64,000 bases of DNA, taken from Siphlonurus alternatus (lineage: Eukaryota; Arthropoda; Insecta; Ephemeroptera; Siphlonuridae). The notes beneath the pieces are model-generated. The model was not told where the DNA came from and searched no databases. It saw nothing but the letters and a program-made list of their open reading frames with translations. The first letter of the stretch is position 1. Each line of letters begins with the position of its first letter. The translations under genes and the position numbers were made by a program. Positions 46,101-56,500 of this stretch are shown piece after piece. Location of the stretch: the NCBI GenBank assembly GCA_949825025.1, contig OX463779.1:36652203-36716202 (forward strand), in the 5' to 3' direction.

Positions 46101-49025
46101 TATTAATATTTTCAATACCTTTGTTACTTATCAGATCTTATTCCTGCATGGCGTCATTTCTTAGAACTTCAGTAGGACATAAATTTCATTTAGAGTACTG
46201 TTAAATACAGGACCAAGATTTTTACATCAAACTAGAAGATTAAAAATCTTGATTCTTAAATTTCCCAAATCATTTTATGAAATATAGTAGTCTCATTAAT
46301 CTGTTCAATATATTTATGATGTAGAAATATGTATGAAGTATATTTATGATGTAATGTGGGAAAAAAATCCCTTTAACTTTTTAAAAAAAAAGTGAAATAT
46401 TTAAATATTTTAAATCATAAAGCACAGTTCAACATGGCTGACAAATTGTATTATATTCATAGGTCGATGGAATGGATGTTCTGGCAGTACGAGAGGCCGC
46501 AAGGTTTGCAGTGGATCACTGTAATTCTGGTAAAGGCCCCATGGTGCTGGAGACCGCCACGTACCGCTATTCTGGACACTCCATGTCTGACCCCGGCACA
46601 AGCTACCGTACACGCGACGAGATCCAAGAAGTGCGACAGACGAGGGACCCAATCACCTCCTTCCGAGAGAGAATCGTCTCCACGGAGCTGGCGTCTACTG
46701 ATGAAATCAAGGTGAGCAGAATGTCTCTTGAACTTTGAGATTACTGTCGTCGCCAAAAGTCGGGACACCTGGACTTTGCAATTTTACTGTGCACTACAGA
46801 AAAATCGCAAAATTTAGAAAAAAATATTGCATTAAGCCGGCAAGCCTCCTCTATAACTTAAAAAATATAACGGGCCGATTAATTGCAAAGCTAATTTGTT
46901 ATAATTAAGGAAGTGACGCAACCTACCCAAAAAAATGACTTTTTCACGAGATGCCCGTCTTTGCGCTCTTGTATAAAATAGAGTTATGCAGGTAGCGCTT
47001 TCATTTATTTTTTTCCTAATAGCCAAATACTTCAAGATGTGAAATCAATTTTTAATTTAAAAAAATTAATTATTTCCTAATTACAATTAAACCAAACGCA
47101 AAATTAAACTCTAGTTTTGCAATTTTGAAGCTACACGCTCGAAAAAAATATCATTATACACAGAAAAAAAATCAAAAATTTTTGGTGGTCGTCGATTTTT
47201 TATAAATTTTTAATTTTTTTTTACATAAATTAATGATGAAATTACCATCTTTCAGGAATCTGCTGGGTTGCCATATCCTAACTTTTGCTTGGAGTGGCCT
47301 TATTCAGTAGAAAAATAGCAAAGTTGATTGACAGGCCATAAAAGATAATAACAATGAGGGTCGGTTTCTCTCTTCAAAGGCGGTGTTCTACTGTATTGTG
47401 TCTTGCAGCAAGCAGCAGGAAGGAAGGGTTGTTATTTTAACATTCCAGGTAGAATTGAAATTGCATCATGGTTTGATGATCTCGATTGTTTATTGAAACT
47501 CTCTTTAATGTGCATGATGATGAAGTGGATGAATTTAAAATTAAATATGAATAATATATCTTTTTTAATCAAAATTCTAGCTGCATTTTTGAGCTTATTA
47601 AGAGATTTTTGTAAGTAATTAAAAGTTCATTATAATCACTAATAATTAAGCTAGAAACATGATTAAAACACTCAAATAGATGCTGAATTCATTTTAAACA
47701 CAATCATGTCAACTTTAGTTGCGTGTTTCTCCATCTTAATGATATATAACTGGCTTAGCTGAAACAATAGTGATCAGCCTCGGGCAAAGAGACCCTCATA
47801 TAAAAAGCTTTTTGTACACAGCAAAGCTACTGTCACGGCCGGGCATTATATTTCCGTATTCAGCAGCTGAAACCTGGCAACGCTGCTCTTAATTAAAATG
47901 TAAACATTGATTAATATACAAATTATAAAAAATCGGCAACCACCAAAAATTTTTGATTTTTTTTCTGTGTATAATGATATTTTTTTCGAGCCTGTAGCTT
48001 CAAAATTGCAAAACTAGAGTTTAATTTTGCGTTTGGTTTAATTGTAATTAGGGAATAATTAATTTTTTAAATTAAAAATTGATTTCACATCTTGAAGTAT
48101 TTGGCTATTAGGAAAAAAATAAATGAAAGCGCTACCTGCATAACTCTATTTTATACAAGAGCGCATAGACGGGCATCTCGTGAAAAAGTCATTTTTTTGG
48201 GTAGGTTGCGTCACTTCCTTAATTATAACAAATTAGCTTTGCAATTAATCGGCCCGTTATATTTTTTAAGTTATAGAGGAGGCTTGCCGGTTTAATGCAA
48301 TATTTTTTTCTAAATTTTGCGATTTTTCTGTAGTGCACAGTAAAATTGCAAAGTCCAGGTGTCCCGACTTTTGGCGACGACAGTAATAATTTGTTGTTAT
48401 GTCAGCACTAAACTTACTGCTTGTAAATTTATTTTTTATTGTGTTTTGGGAATATTTTTTATATATCCCCCCCCTCCCCCCTATCAGCACAGAAAATCAG
48501 AAAGTAAATGTTTTTGAATCAATACTTTCAATTACAATTCTTAATATCAATTAATAAGCACACTGAAACTGATAAAATTGCATAAATGTATCTAAATAGA
48601 AACGAATTGTTACCTCTGTGTGTGATTATCATCTATGGAGGCATGAACTTGATGTTTTGGGGGGATTGAGTATTCTTCTCCCCTCCTCCCATTATTTGCA
48701 AATCATTCTTTTAGTCATAAAAAATAAACAAATAAATAAGACAAATAAATACATAGATCACACATAAGATAGGTAAAATAAATGCTGACGTAAGGTGTAC
48801 TGTTGATTGTAATGTTTCTTGTATTTTTGTGTCCAGGTGATAGAGACAGAGGTGAAGAAGGAGGTTGATGAGGCGGTGCGCAAGGCTCGCTCAGACACTG
48901 AGATTCCCCTCGAAGAGCTACCTGCAGACATTTACTGTGAGCCACTTCAGACAGAAGTACGAGGCCTCTCACCCTGGGAACCTCTCACACATAAGCGCGT
49001 TGGTACTGCAGTCAACTTGCCTTGA
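38614..49025 (+). CDS. PDHA1: Pyruvate dehydrogenase E1 component subunit alpha, mitochondrial
   Basis: The E1 alpha subunit, with E1 beta, decarboxylates pyruvate using thiamine diphosphate in the mitochondrial matrix. Seven coding exons: 38614-38664, 43435-43500, 43738-43911, 44192-44518, 45383-45523, 46463-46711, 48837-49025. All are phase 0 with GT/AG ends; they total 398 residues, close to the usual ~390. An Arg-rich presequence in exons 1-2 precedes [11 protein letters not shown]. Thiamine-diphosphate motif [12 protein letters not shown] is in exon 4, with [10 protein letters not shown] nearby. The regulatory loops [14 protein letters not shown] and [10 protein letters not shown] keep the serines that PDH kinase phosphorylates in animals. 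The product ends in TAVNLP. Introns hold five or more transposable elements; the longest is intron 1 (4.8 kb). Orthology is certain by motif; gene-copy number is unknown. Confidence 0.95.
38910..38981 (+). other. Candidate in-frame cassette exon in PDHA intron 1
   Basis: After the acceptor GCTATGTAG the phase-0 frame is open ([12 protein letters not shown]...). It meets two donors, GTAAAG after 36 nt (38945) and GTAACA after 72 nt (38981), both multiples of three. It would add 12 or 24 residues to the presequence. No family match recognised. Confidence 0.3.
39115..39528. mobile_element. Short TIR element (CAAAGTCTTCT ends) in PDHA intron 1
   Basis: Terminal inverted repeats of about 60 bp include CAAAGTCTTCT and AATGTCTGTCGC, related to the ends of 19601-22392. 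No clean target duplication. Confidence 0.65.
39529..40698. other. PDHA intron 1, unique-looking sequence
   Basis: No element ends or exon recognised. ACATA/CATAT-rich stretch near 40290-40480. Confidence 0.4.
40699..40735. repeat. (TA)n microsatellite
   Basis: Abuts the left end of the element at 40736; a matching tract abuts its right end (43076-43120). Confidence 0.9.
40736..43075. mobile_element. TIR transposon (CGTCGTTGTAGCGCG ends) in PDHA intron 1
   Basis: 2.3 kb. About 110-bp terminal inverted repeats containing CGTCGTTGTAGCGCG, TTGGCCGATCTTCCAG and tandem TTGTAAGTTATGACTC units. The AT-rich interior has no transposase frame. It sits between two TA tracts. Confidence 0.75.
43076..43120. 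repeat. (TA)n microsatellite
   Basis: TA tract on the right edge of the 40736-43075 element. Confidence 0.9.
44574..44962. mobile_element. TTAA-flanked palindromic MITE (GGTAGAGATAACG family), copy b, PDHA intron 4
   Basis: 389 bp, 55 bp downstream of the exon 4 donor. TTAA at 44570-44573 and 44963-44966. Sister of 28088-28478. Confidence 0.85.
46744..48383. mobile_element. Long-TIR Tc1/mariner-like non-autonomous element, PDHA intron 6
   Basis: Ends CTGTCGTCGCCAAAAGTCGG and its complement, inverted repeats of about 460 bp (46744-47206, 47924-48383), TA duplication at 46742-46743 and 48384-48385. The 0.7 kb centre has a 71-residue frame (47403-47618) with no transposase motif. Confidence 0.8.
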
Positions 49026-49267
49026 AAGCCAATACTCGCCAGGGTTAGAGTTTCTCAACAGCCAGGGGATAGCACCTAAGTTTCTCACACTACCTTAGAA
49101 AAGTTTTTGTAAAGACACCTCAGAATTGCTTGAAATGGTTTAAAAGCAAGAAATTTTTATTGGAGTTTGACCCCCTAAGTCTAGGTCTAATTTCTCTAAT
49201 CTGATTAAGCTCTTTTCTAAAATTGTATAGTTCTAATTAAGACTTCAATTCTGAGGTGACCATATGA
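49026..49267 (+). other. PDHA 3' untranslated region (start)
   Basis: Sequence after the TGA at 49023-49025. The transcript end is not determined; AATAAA occurs at 50613-50618 and 51187-51192, both rather far away. Confidence 0.4.
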
Positions 49268-49412
49268 TTCGCCGCGGATCAAAAGGTAGTTAGTTATCTT
49301 TCCAAATCCAAGTTCAAAAGTGATGAGAAATAATTATTGTTCATGTAACCGAGGCTCAAAAATTCAATCCCAGTTGGGCTTGGATATAAACCCTTTTGAT
49401 CCGCAGCAACTC
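49268..49412. mobile_element. Palindromic MITE (GGATCAAAA family), copy b, internally deleted
   Basis: Shares GTAACCGAGGCTC, CCCAGTTGGGCTTGGATATAA and GGATCAAAA ends with 22701-22953 but lacks most of the left arm. Confidence 0.65.
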
Positions 49413-49706
49413 ATATATATTCATAAAAAAAAGCAAGTTTTAGCCCTGTAAAAATGTCTTAAGAAATTCAAATTTCAGATCCAAATTTTGTTAGGAAATA
49501 CAGTATGTCTTTTTAATTTGCCTTGCTTGTGCTGTAGGTATTCACTGACATACCTTCATTGAGCAAGTGCTGACTACAAACTCATAATCTTGAATCCTCT
49601 TGTTGATATTTTAACTGTTTTGGGTTAAATTGGGCACTTTTTATTTTACAGATAACTTCATAGAATTCATGCACCATGCACACAAAAATTATAATGATGT
49701 TTTGTA

Positions 49707-49920
49707 CAGTTCTGGTCAAAATTATTGAGACACTTCACATTCTGGAGTGTTGAAGTAAGCACCATCAATTTGCTTGCCTGGCTTATGTGACAACACTGTT
49801 ACCCTGTTGGAGCTAAGGTGACTGACAGTCGCCTCCTCCAAGTCCACCTGATCAGCACTATTGGTGGCTAATCTGACTCTTGCGTGCCATGTGTTATTGA
49901 TCATAACTATGACTTTTATT
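49707..49920. mobile_element. Tc1/mariner terminal fragment
   Basis: Starts TA|CAGTTCTGGTCAAAATTATT, a typical Tc1-like terminus, with transposon-like sequence after it; no opposite end is found. Confidence 0.5.
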
Positions 49921-52208
49921 TTAAAAGGAACTTTTCAAAGGTAATGTTGACATTTTTTTTTTTAAATATTTATATATTTTGTGATTAAATAATTAACATC
50001 ACTTTATAATATATACATAAAGTTAATTCCATAAATCTTTATTTGGTATGTTTCAGATTAAAATGGTTGACGTTATACATTGTATTATTTCATAATATAT
50101 CATGCATATTTTTAATATGGTGCCAGTGTGAAACTAATTTTACCCTGGTTTGTCTCTATCCCTCTTTTAACATGACGCAGCAAGGGAAAATGTGTATAAA
50201 ACTCATGTAGGATACTAGTTTTTTTTTTTTTTTTTTTAAAAAAAAAAGAAAAACAATCCTTCTTTTGTTAAGTTTGTTTTATGTGATCTTACGGTAACCT
50301 AAATTGAATCTTTTAAATTTGTTAAAATTATTAGAATATTAGTGGTTGCGAGGGATTCTAAAACTGTTCTTTTATAGAAAAAAAAAAAAAAAAAAAAAAC
50401 TCAATTTCATTTACAATGAAACACAGTTTACGTGATTCATTGATAAATGGGATAAAACATACAAAATTAAGCTACTCTTGTTGTCTTGTTTTTTTTTTAG
50501 TCTGGAAAAAATATATTAAAAACTTCTTGAAAGTAATACATACGCCTCTTTCTGGCATCAAACAGATGATGAGACAGAAAGTTTAATTAATTAAAAAAAG
50601 GACATGAAATGAAATAAAATTTATTTGATAGCTTTCGCTAATAATTACATATTACATCAGTATTTGTAGTACATTCAATTCATACAAAATTACATTAACT
50701 AAAAAAAATAAAAAAGAAATTAGAGTAGCATAACTTTGTATTATGTATAATGCTCTATTATACATAACAATAAGCAGAAGCGAAGGTTGGTGAAGTAGGC
50801 AACGTGCAATGTTCGCTTTTAAATAAAGCTCACTATGAATGTGATAGAGTCTAGGTAGAGTTTGCATTTACCGTGACCTTTACTTAGCTGTGTGATAAGA
50901 TGGACATTAATTGTAAGCTGCTTACTTCACCAATTGCTACTGCATGTAAGTTGTTCATCGCAACAACTAGCATTTAAAAATAATTACTTGCAGCTTGTAG
51001 GAATATCTAGGGCTTCTCCTAGCTATGTCGGCAGGACTGTACCTCACTACCCTGTCCTCTGTTGTTAGCTAGATTTTCTCCACCCTCTCCTGCTCCTACA
51101 AACTGTCAACTCAAAGTTGATGCTTTTGTTCTGTAGGGGAGCAGGATGGGAGAAGTAAATTGCATGCATTTGTAAATTAAATCTGAAATAAATTTATTGT
51201 CACAGATTATATGATTTTTTTAATCATAATTAACATAACCTCCCTCACCCAGCTGCACATGTACTTTCATGGACAACATGCATGAAATTTTTGTATGCAT
51301 ATATTTTTGTATGCATAAATTAGGGATCTTGAATTATTGAATTAAACATGGTTATTTTATTTCTTTGTTTATTTTTCAACCCTATATAGCTTTAACACCC
51401 TTAAAATCATGCTGCAAAATGCTGCAAATTTTTAACACACAAGCATTACGGAAAAGTGTTACTTTTGACTATGACATACAGCATGTCTTTCACCTCAATT
51501 TTGAGGGTGTTGAAGAGGGTTTAAAAAAATATGAAAAAAAAGTTGTACGAGATTTTCTTTTCAAATTTGCAGTACAGAAATTTCATTTAGGTTGTTGATT
51601 TTTTTTCTTTTTATTAAAGAAAAAAAAACATGAATTTCAAGTGGAAGTTAACAAATATGTATATTATGTTGACAACACAATAAAAAAAATGTTGATTCTC
51701 TCTGAGGAAATAATTTCTTGGATCTACAGCATATAAAATACATTTACAAAATCAAGGATTCTGCAAGAAAATTAGTGGGCTAAAAAGTTAGCTAAACTTG
51801 TAGGTATATACTGTACTGTGCAAATGATGTTTCCAGATAGCTGAATGCACATTAAGATTAATTTAATATGTAATATACATTACGTATATTCAGAATAGAT
51901 TTTGTTTCAAATTCGCACATAATACAATATAAAGTTTAGATTCAAACAAAGTCCATTTTAGAATCAATTTACTTTCACTGTAAAGTAGGCAACTATGTAG
52001 GCACCAATGTAACACAGGTTTGTATAACTTACAGGCTGAATCCGTTTTTTTTTTTTTTTTTTTTTTTTTCTGTTCTGTTTATACATCTACGCAATTAATA
52101 TAATTATATATAGGCATACTCAGTATATTATTATATTTTAATTTTGACCATAATATATAATATTATATAAAATATGTTATATTATTGTAAATATGTAAAT
52201 AATTGCCC
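49921..52208. other. Intergenic region between PDHA and the PolB gene
   Basis: AT-rich with poly(T)/(A) runs at 50220, 50381 and 52049. A 77-residue frame at 51365-51598 has no recognisable domain. Nothing else supportable. Confidence 0.45.

Positions 52209-52286
<78 letters not shown>
52209..52286. repeat. (TA)n microsatellite
   Basis: TA repeat of about 75 bp with one TTTA interruption. Confidence 0.9.
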
Positions 52287-52288
<2 letters not shown>

Positions 52289-52364
52289 TTTCAAAATAAA
52301 AAATTCTTTCGTGTTAATTCTTATAATTAATTATTCATGTTTTTATTTATTTATTTTTTTTTTA

Positions 52365-52560
52365 AGGAAATTGGTTCGAGCGGAATTTTGGTAACTTTAT
52401 CTTTTTATTTTTTCCTGTCGAACCTATATGAGCATGAAATAGAATTTTTATGATTTCGGTTCGTTATGGAGGACCACTTGAACTGTTTTTAGGAAATACC
52501 AACTATATAATTTTGTTTTATTTTGTGGTCACGAATACTCTTAAAAATATAATTTGGCTT
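52365..52560. mobile_element. Diverged fragment related to the family-1 TTAA MITE
   Basis: Resembles the right arm of 1436-2068 (CCTATATGAG, GGAGGACCACTTGAACTGTTTTTAG at 52467-52491, GGAAATACCAACT) with many substitutions and no clean ends. Confidence 0.5.
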
Positions 52561-52930
52561 TAATAAAAATTATAAAAAATTTAATGTTTGGATTTACATC
52601 TTATATAATATATGGGCTCATTTAATAATAAATGGAATGGTCAAAAACAAATTTTTAATTTATATTATGTATTTGGAACATGCTGTGAAATAATAGAATA
52701 ATACATGCATGTATTACAAATTTATCTTGCTGTACTGTAACTAAACTTTCATATTGAAGAGATTAGAATTAAATGTGTCATATACGGCATAATATAATAT
52801 GTTAATTTTTCATTTCACTCGCGGTAGTAGTGATAATGATAAGTTAGCAAAATCTCCCTCAAGAAGGGGGAATGTAAACAATGAAAATATTCTAAGTCCA
52901 TGTAAACAAATGAAAATTTTCTAAGTCCAC

Positions 52931-53210
52931 AGCCAGCTCGTACGACTCCAGGGATTTAGTATATATAATATATATATAATGTATAATTACAATATAAAAT
53001 TTGGAAATCTTTTATTTTTTAGGGACAATTAAAATATGATTTTTTAAAGAAAATTTGCTGGCTCGTACGACTCCAGGGATTTTGTTTGAATATTATATAT
53101 ATAGTATAATTATACTATAAAATTGAGAAATCTTAATTTTTAACGGGGCAATTGAATTAAATTTTTTTATAAAAGAAAGTTTGCCAGCTCGTACGACTCC
53201 AGTGAGTCGG
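52931..53210 (+). repeat. Three direct repeats upstream of the PolB gene
   Basis: GCTCGTACGACTCCAG recurs at 52936, 53061 and 53187, spaced 125 and 126 bp, within longer similar units ending in AAAGAAA(A/G)TTTGC(T/C). They end about 340 bp before the start codon. They could be promoter elements, a replication-origin-like array or subterminal repeats of an element. Confidence 0.75.
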
Positions 53211-53467
53211 ACATATAATGTATGTAGTTGTTATGGCTGGATGTGCCGCCTTGATATGTGATGAAGGTATAATGAAAGAAGTATGTGTAGAATAGTTCTG
53301 AGAATCTTGTGCGCGCTTTATGAGAACACGAGCCTCGCCCCTGTTTATGTCTGGAGCTACCGCGCTTTGATTAGAAGCCGGTGTGCGTGTGGTCGGGTAG
53401 CAGAGGATTAGAATATTAGAAGTTAGATAGGGGAAGTGTTTCTTGCACATCTTGAAAAGGGGAAGGG

Positions 53468-53516
53468 TATAAATTGGCACTGCTGGGGAGGTGCTACCGC
53501 TACACTGCAGTCAGTC
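53468..53516 (+). promoter_or_regulatory. TATA box and possible initiator of the PolB gene
   Basis: TATAAAT at 53468-53474 and an arthropod-style TCAGTC at 53511-53516. The spacing (~43 bp) is longer than the usual ~30, so the true start may lie elsewhere between them and the ATG at 53552. Confidence 0.4.
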
Positions 53517-53551
53517 TTGGTGACCACCACTTCAGCTTCACACTAGTTAAC

Positions 53552-56500
53552 ATGGAACCTTATTTAGAGAGGTTTAAAACTGTCAGAGAAATGTTAGACA
53601 TGGGTGATTTTTTACAATTACATCCTGCTCGTCAAATACGTGGTGTTAAAAGACGTATATTAGAACTTTGTGAAAGTGTTCATGAACAAGAAAATTTAAA
53701 TGAATATCTACCACGAATTGATAATCTTATTGACTTTGCTCAAAATGCAAATGGGAATGCTGAGAAAGAATATGTAAGACAATGTAAGTAAAATGTTAAA
53801 ATATTCTTTGTTGCTATGTTGAAATACCTTAACTTTTATAAAATGTATGCAGTAAAAATATATTCATGCTCAGATGATAAAATGTGTTTTTAAGACAATA
53901 CTTTTTTATTTTTTTGCTTTACTGCATGACAAAAAAACATTTTAGTTGGGAATCTTTTTTTTATAAACTTTGAACATTATGTTTTTATTTTTTTCTTCTC
54001 GAGACTCAAGTGCGCGAAAGAGCGTTGCGCATCTATGAGTGCTAGCGATGGGTTGGTGGGAGGGAGGGGGGGGGGGGGGAAGGCTGCAGTATTGCCTCCT
54101 AAACGTCGACAGATTATTTATATTATTATTTGCTCACTTTTAACTAGCGTCTAGCAGACAATCGGGGAAGGGGGGGGGGGGGGCGGGGCTTGGCTTGCAA
54201 AATAAAAACTGTTGTAGTAGGAATAAATTTTCTAAACTTTAACGAAATGATTTAATTTTTTTATTTTCGAGACTGTAGTATATAAAAAAGCGTTGCACAT
54301 CTATGAGCGTTAGTGTGTAAAGTAAAAAACAAAACATCCTGCTTATAAAAAAATTGTCTCATTATAATATTTTATGGTTGAAAATAAAATTTAAATTTAG
54401 TATACATAATTAAGTTCAAAGTTAACTTCACAATGTGTTTGACAGTAAAATATTTTTAATTTTTAGACATTAATATATATGTATTTTATTTTTTTGCTTT
54501 GCTGTATAACTATTAGATGTACAAAACCTAGACGCTTTTTATTAAAATACAGTAAAAAGGATTTAGTAGGTTTTTTATGCTGCTAAACTTGATATTTTTA
54601 ATGTTTTTATTTTTTATTCTCGGCGTAAATATAATTAATGCAGTAAAAAACACACTTCACGTTGTTTTTGTGCGCCGAAGATGCATTTATGCTGCCTACG
54701 TTTGCGCAGCCTTGTTGGTGCTGGTGGGTGGAATACATAGTATTGGCTGCCAGCAAGGAAGAGTAGGAGGAGGGGGGGGGGGGGGATTAAGGGGAGGGGG
54801 GGGGTGGTATGAGAGGGAGAGTTAAATGCTAGAACGTTTATATAGTAAAAAAATCGTGTGTTTTTTGTATGAAGAAATATATTTACTTTACAGAAGAGTG
54901 TTAAATACGATATAATTTTTTATTTCATCGTGTGTTCTTTTGCGAGGATAATTTTTTATGAAGAAATATATTTATGCTACAAATGGAGTTTTAATATATC
55001 GTGTGTTATTTTGCGAAAACAATTTTTTATATATGTTTTGCTGCCATTTGGCATTGGTGACTTTATTGTATGGTTGTAAATTACCATTACCTACCGCGCA
55101 AGCGATGCGCAGTGGTATAGTATAATGAAAAGTGTTAAATACAATAAAATAATTTATTTTATCGTGTGTTATTTTTTGACAAAAAATGTTTTTCGTTTGT
55201 AGAAATATATTTATGCTACACAATGGAGTTTAAAACATTATAATGTTATATTATATCGTGTGTTATTTCTCGAAAACAATTTTTATATTCATATGTTGCT
55301 TCCACTTTCCACTGGTGACTTTAATGCGTGGTTGATAATTACCATTGTAAGACGCGCAAGCGACAAGCGACGCGCGGTCTCACCATAGAGGATGCTGACT
55401 ATAGTGTAAAGTGCATGCGCGTACTTATGTAGTGGGTGGGCGTGGTATATATTTTGCTGCTGCCCTGCAGAGCAGAATCAGGGATGTATTACAAAATATT
55501 GAGTGCATTTTAATATTGATTTTTACATTTTATTTTTTGCAAAATAGCTTTAAAATATAATGTATAAAATTCATTGTTGGTACAAGGAAAAAAATAATAT
55601 TTTTTTACTTTTTTAATAAAGTAGAATGCACTATTATAAAAGGGGAAGGTAAACCACGGAGCACTATTATAATGAATAGATTCGTGTGCTATTGTATGAA
55701 GAAATATATTTATGATACAATCTAGTGTTTACATGGTATAATATTTTTTTTAATGTATCGTGTGTTATTATACAAACAAATATTTTTTAACTACATATAC
55801 AATATGTATGCATATATGATGCTGCTGCTAGGAGTAGTGTTTACAACGATTCGAACGGTACACGCTGATGTCAACAGTTGGAAAGGCGGAGTTGCTAACA
55901 TTGTGAATGCGTGCCATGCGGATTGTGTTTACATTAAAACAAAACGCTGTCGTGTAAAAATTGTGGCTTTCTACAATATTTTTCAATTACGAAATAATTT
56001 TTGAAATAAAATGTATACAATATGGCATCAATTCAAAATATATTTTGTTATAATAAGACAATGGCGAAAGTGAAAAAACTTAGTTTTTGTTTTTTATTTT
56101 TATTTAATTATTGGAATACAGAAAATCCATTTTGTTTGTATGCATACAAAATTTACGTATTATAATATTTTTATTGTTGAGTTATAATATTTAACTTTGC
56201 TGCGCGGATCAAACTATTATGTGTATATACAATTTGATCATGCTAAATTTCTATTGCATTTTATATTAGTAATATTTTTCATTTTTTATTGTTTAGATGT
56301 TTTTCCTGTAGCAGCGACCAATAACATTAGTGGATATGTTGTACCAGAAAAGAGAGGTAAAACATTTATTTTAGCTTGTAAAAAATATATTTATCTTGAA
56401 TATTATTTTCAGCTCGAATTGAAACTTCACAGCCTAGTACATCTGACACTCAACATGACATTACAAGTGCCTCATCGAGTGGTACACATGATGACACATA

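Noticed and set aside
47403..47618. 71-residue frame in the centre of the mariner-like element
   Set aside because: No transposase catalytic motif and ordinary AT-rich composition.
51365..51598. 77-residue plus-strand frame between PDHA and PolB
   Set aside because: No domain, no splice context I trust, no sign of selection visible.
54577..54825. 82-residue frame with a hydrophobic start and Gly run
   Set aside because: Gly run is the G-tract in PolB intron 1; no splice sites fit the phase of neighbouring exons.
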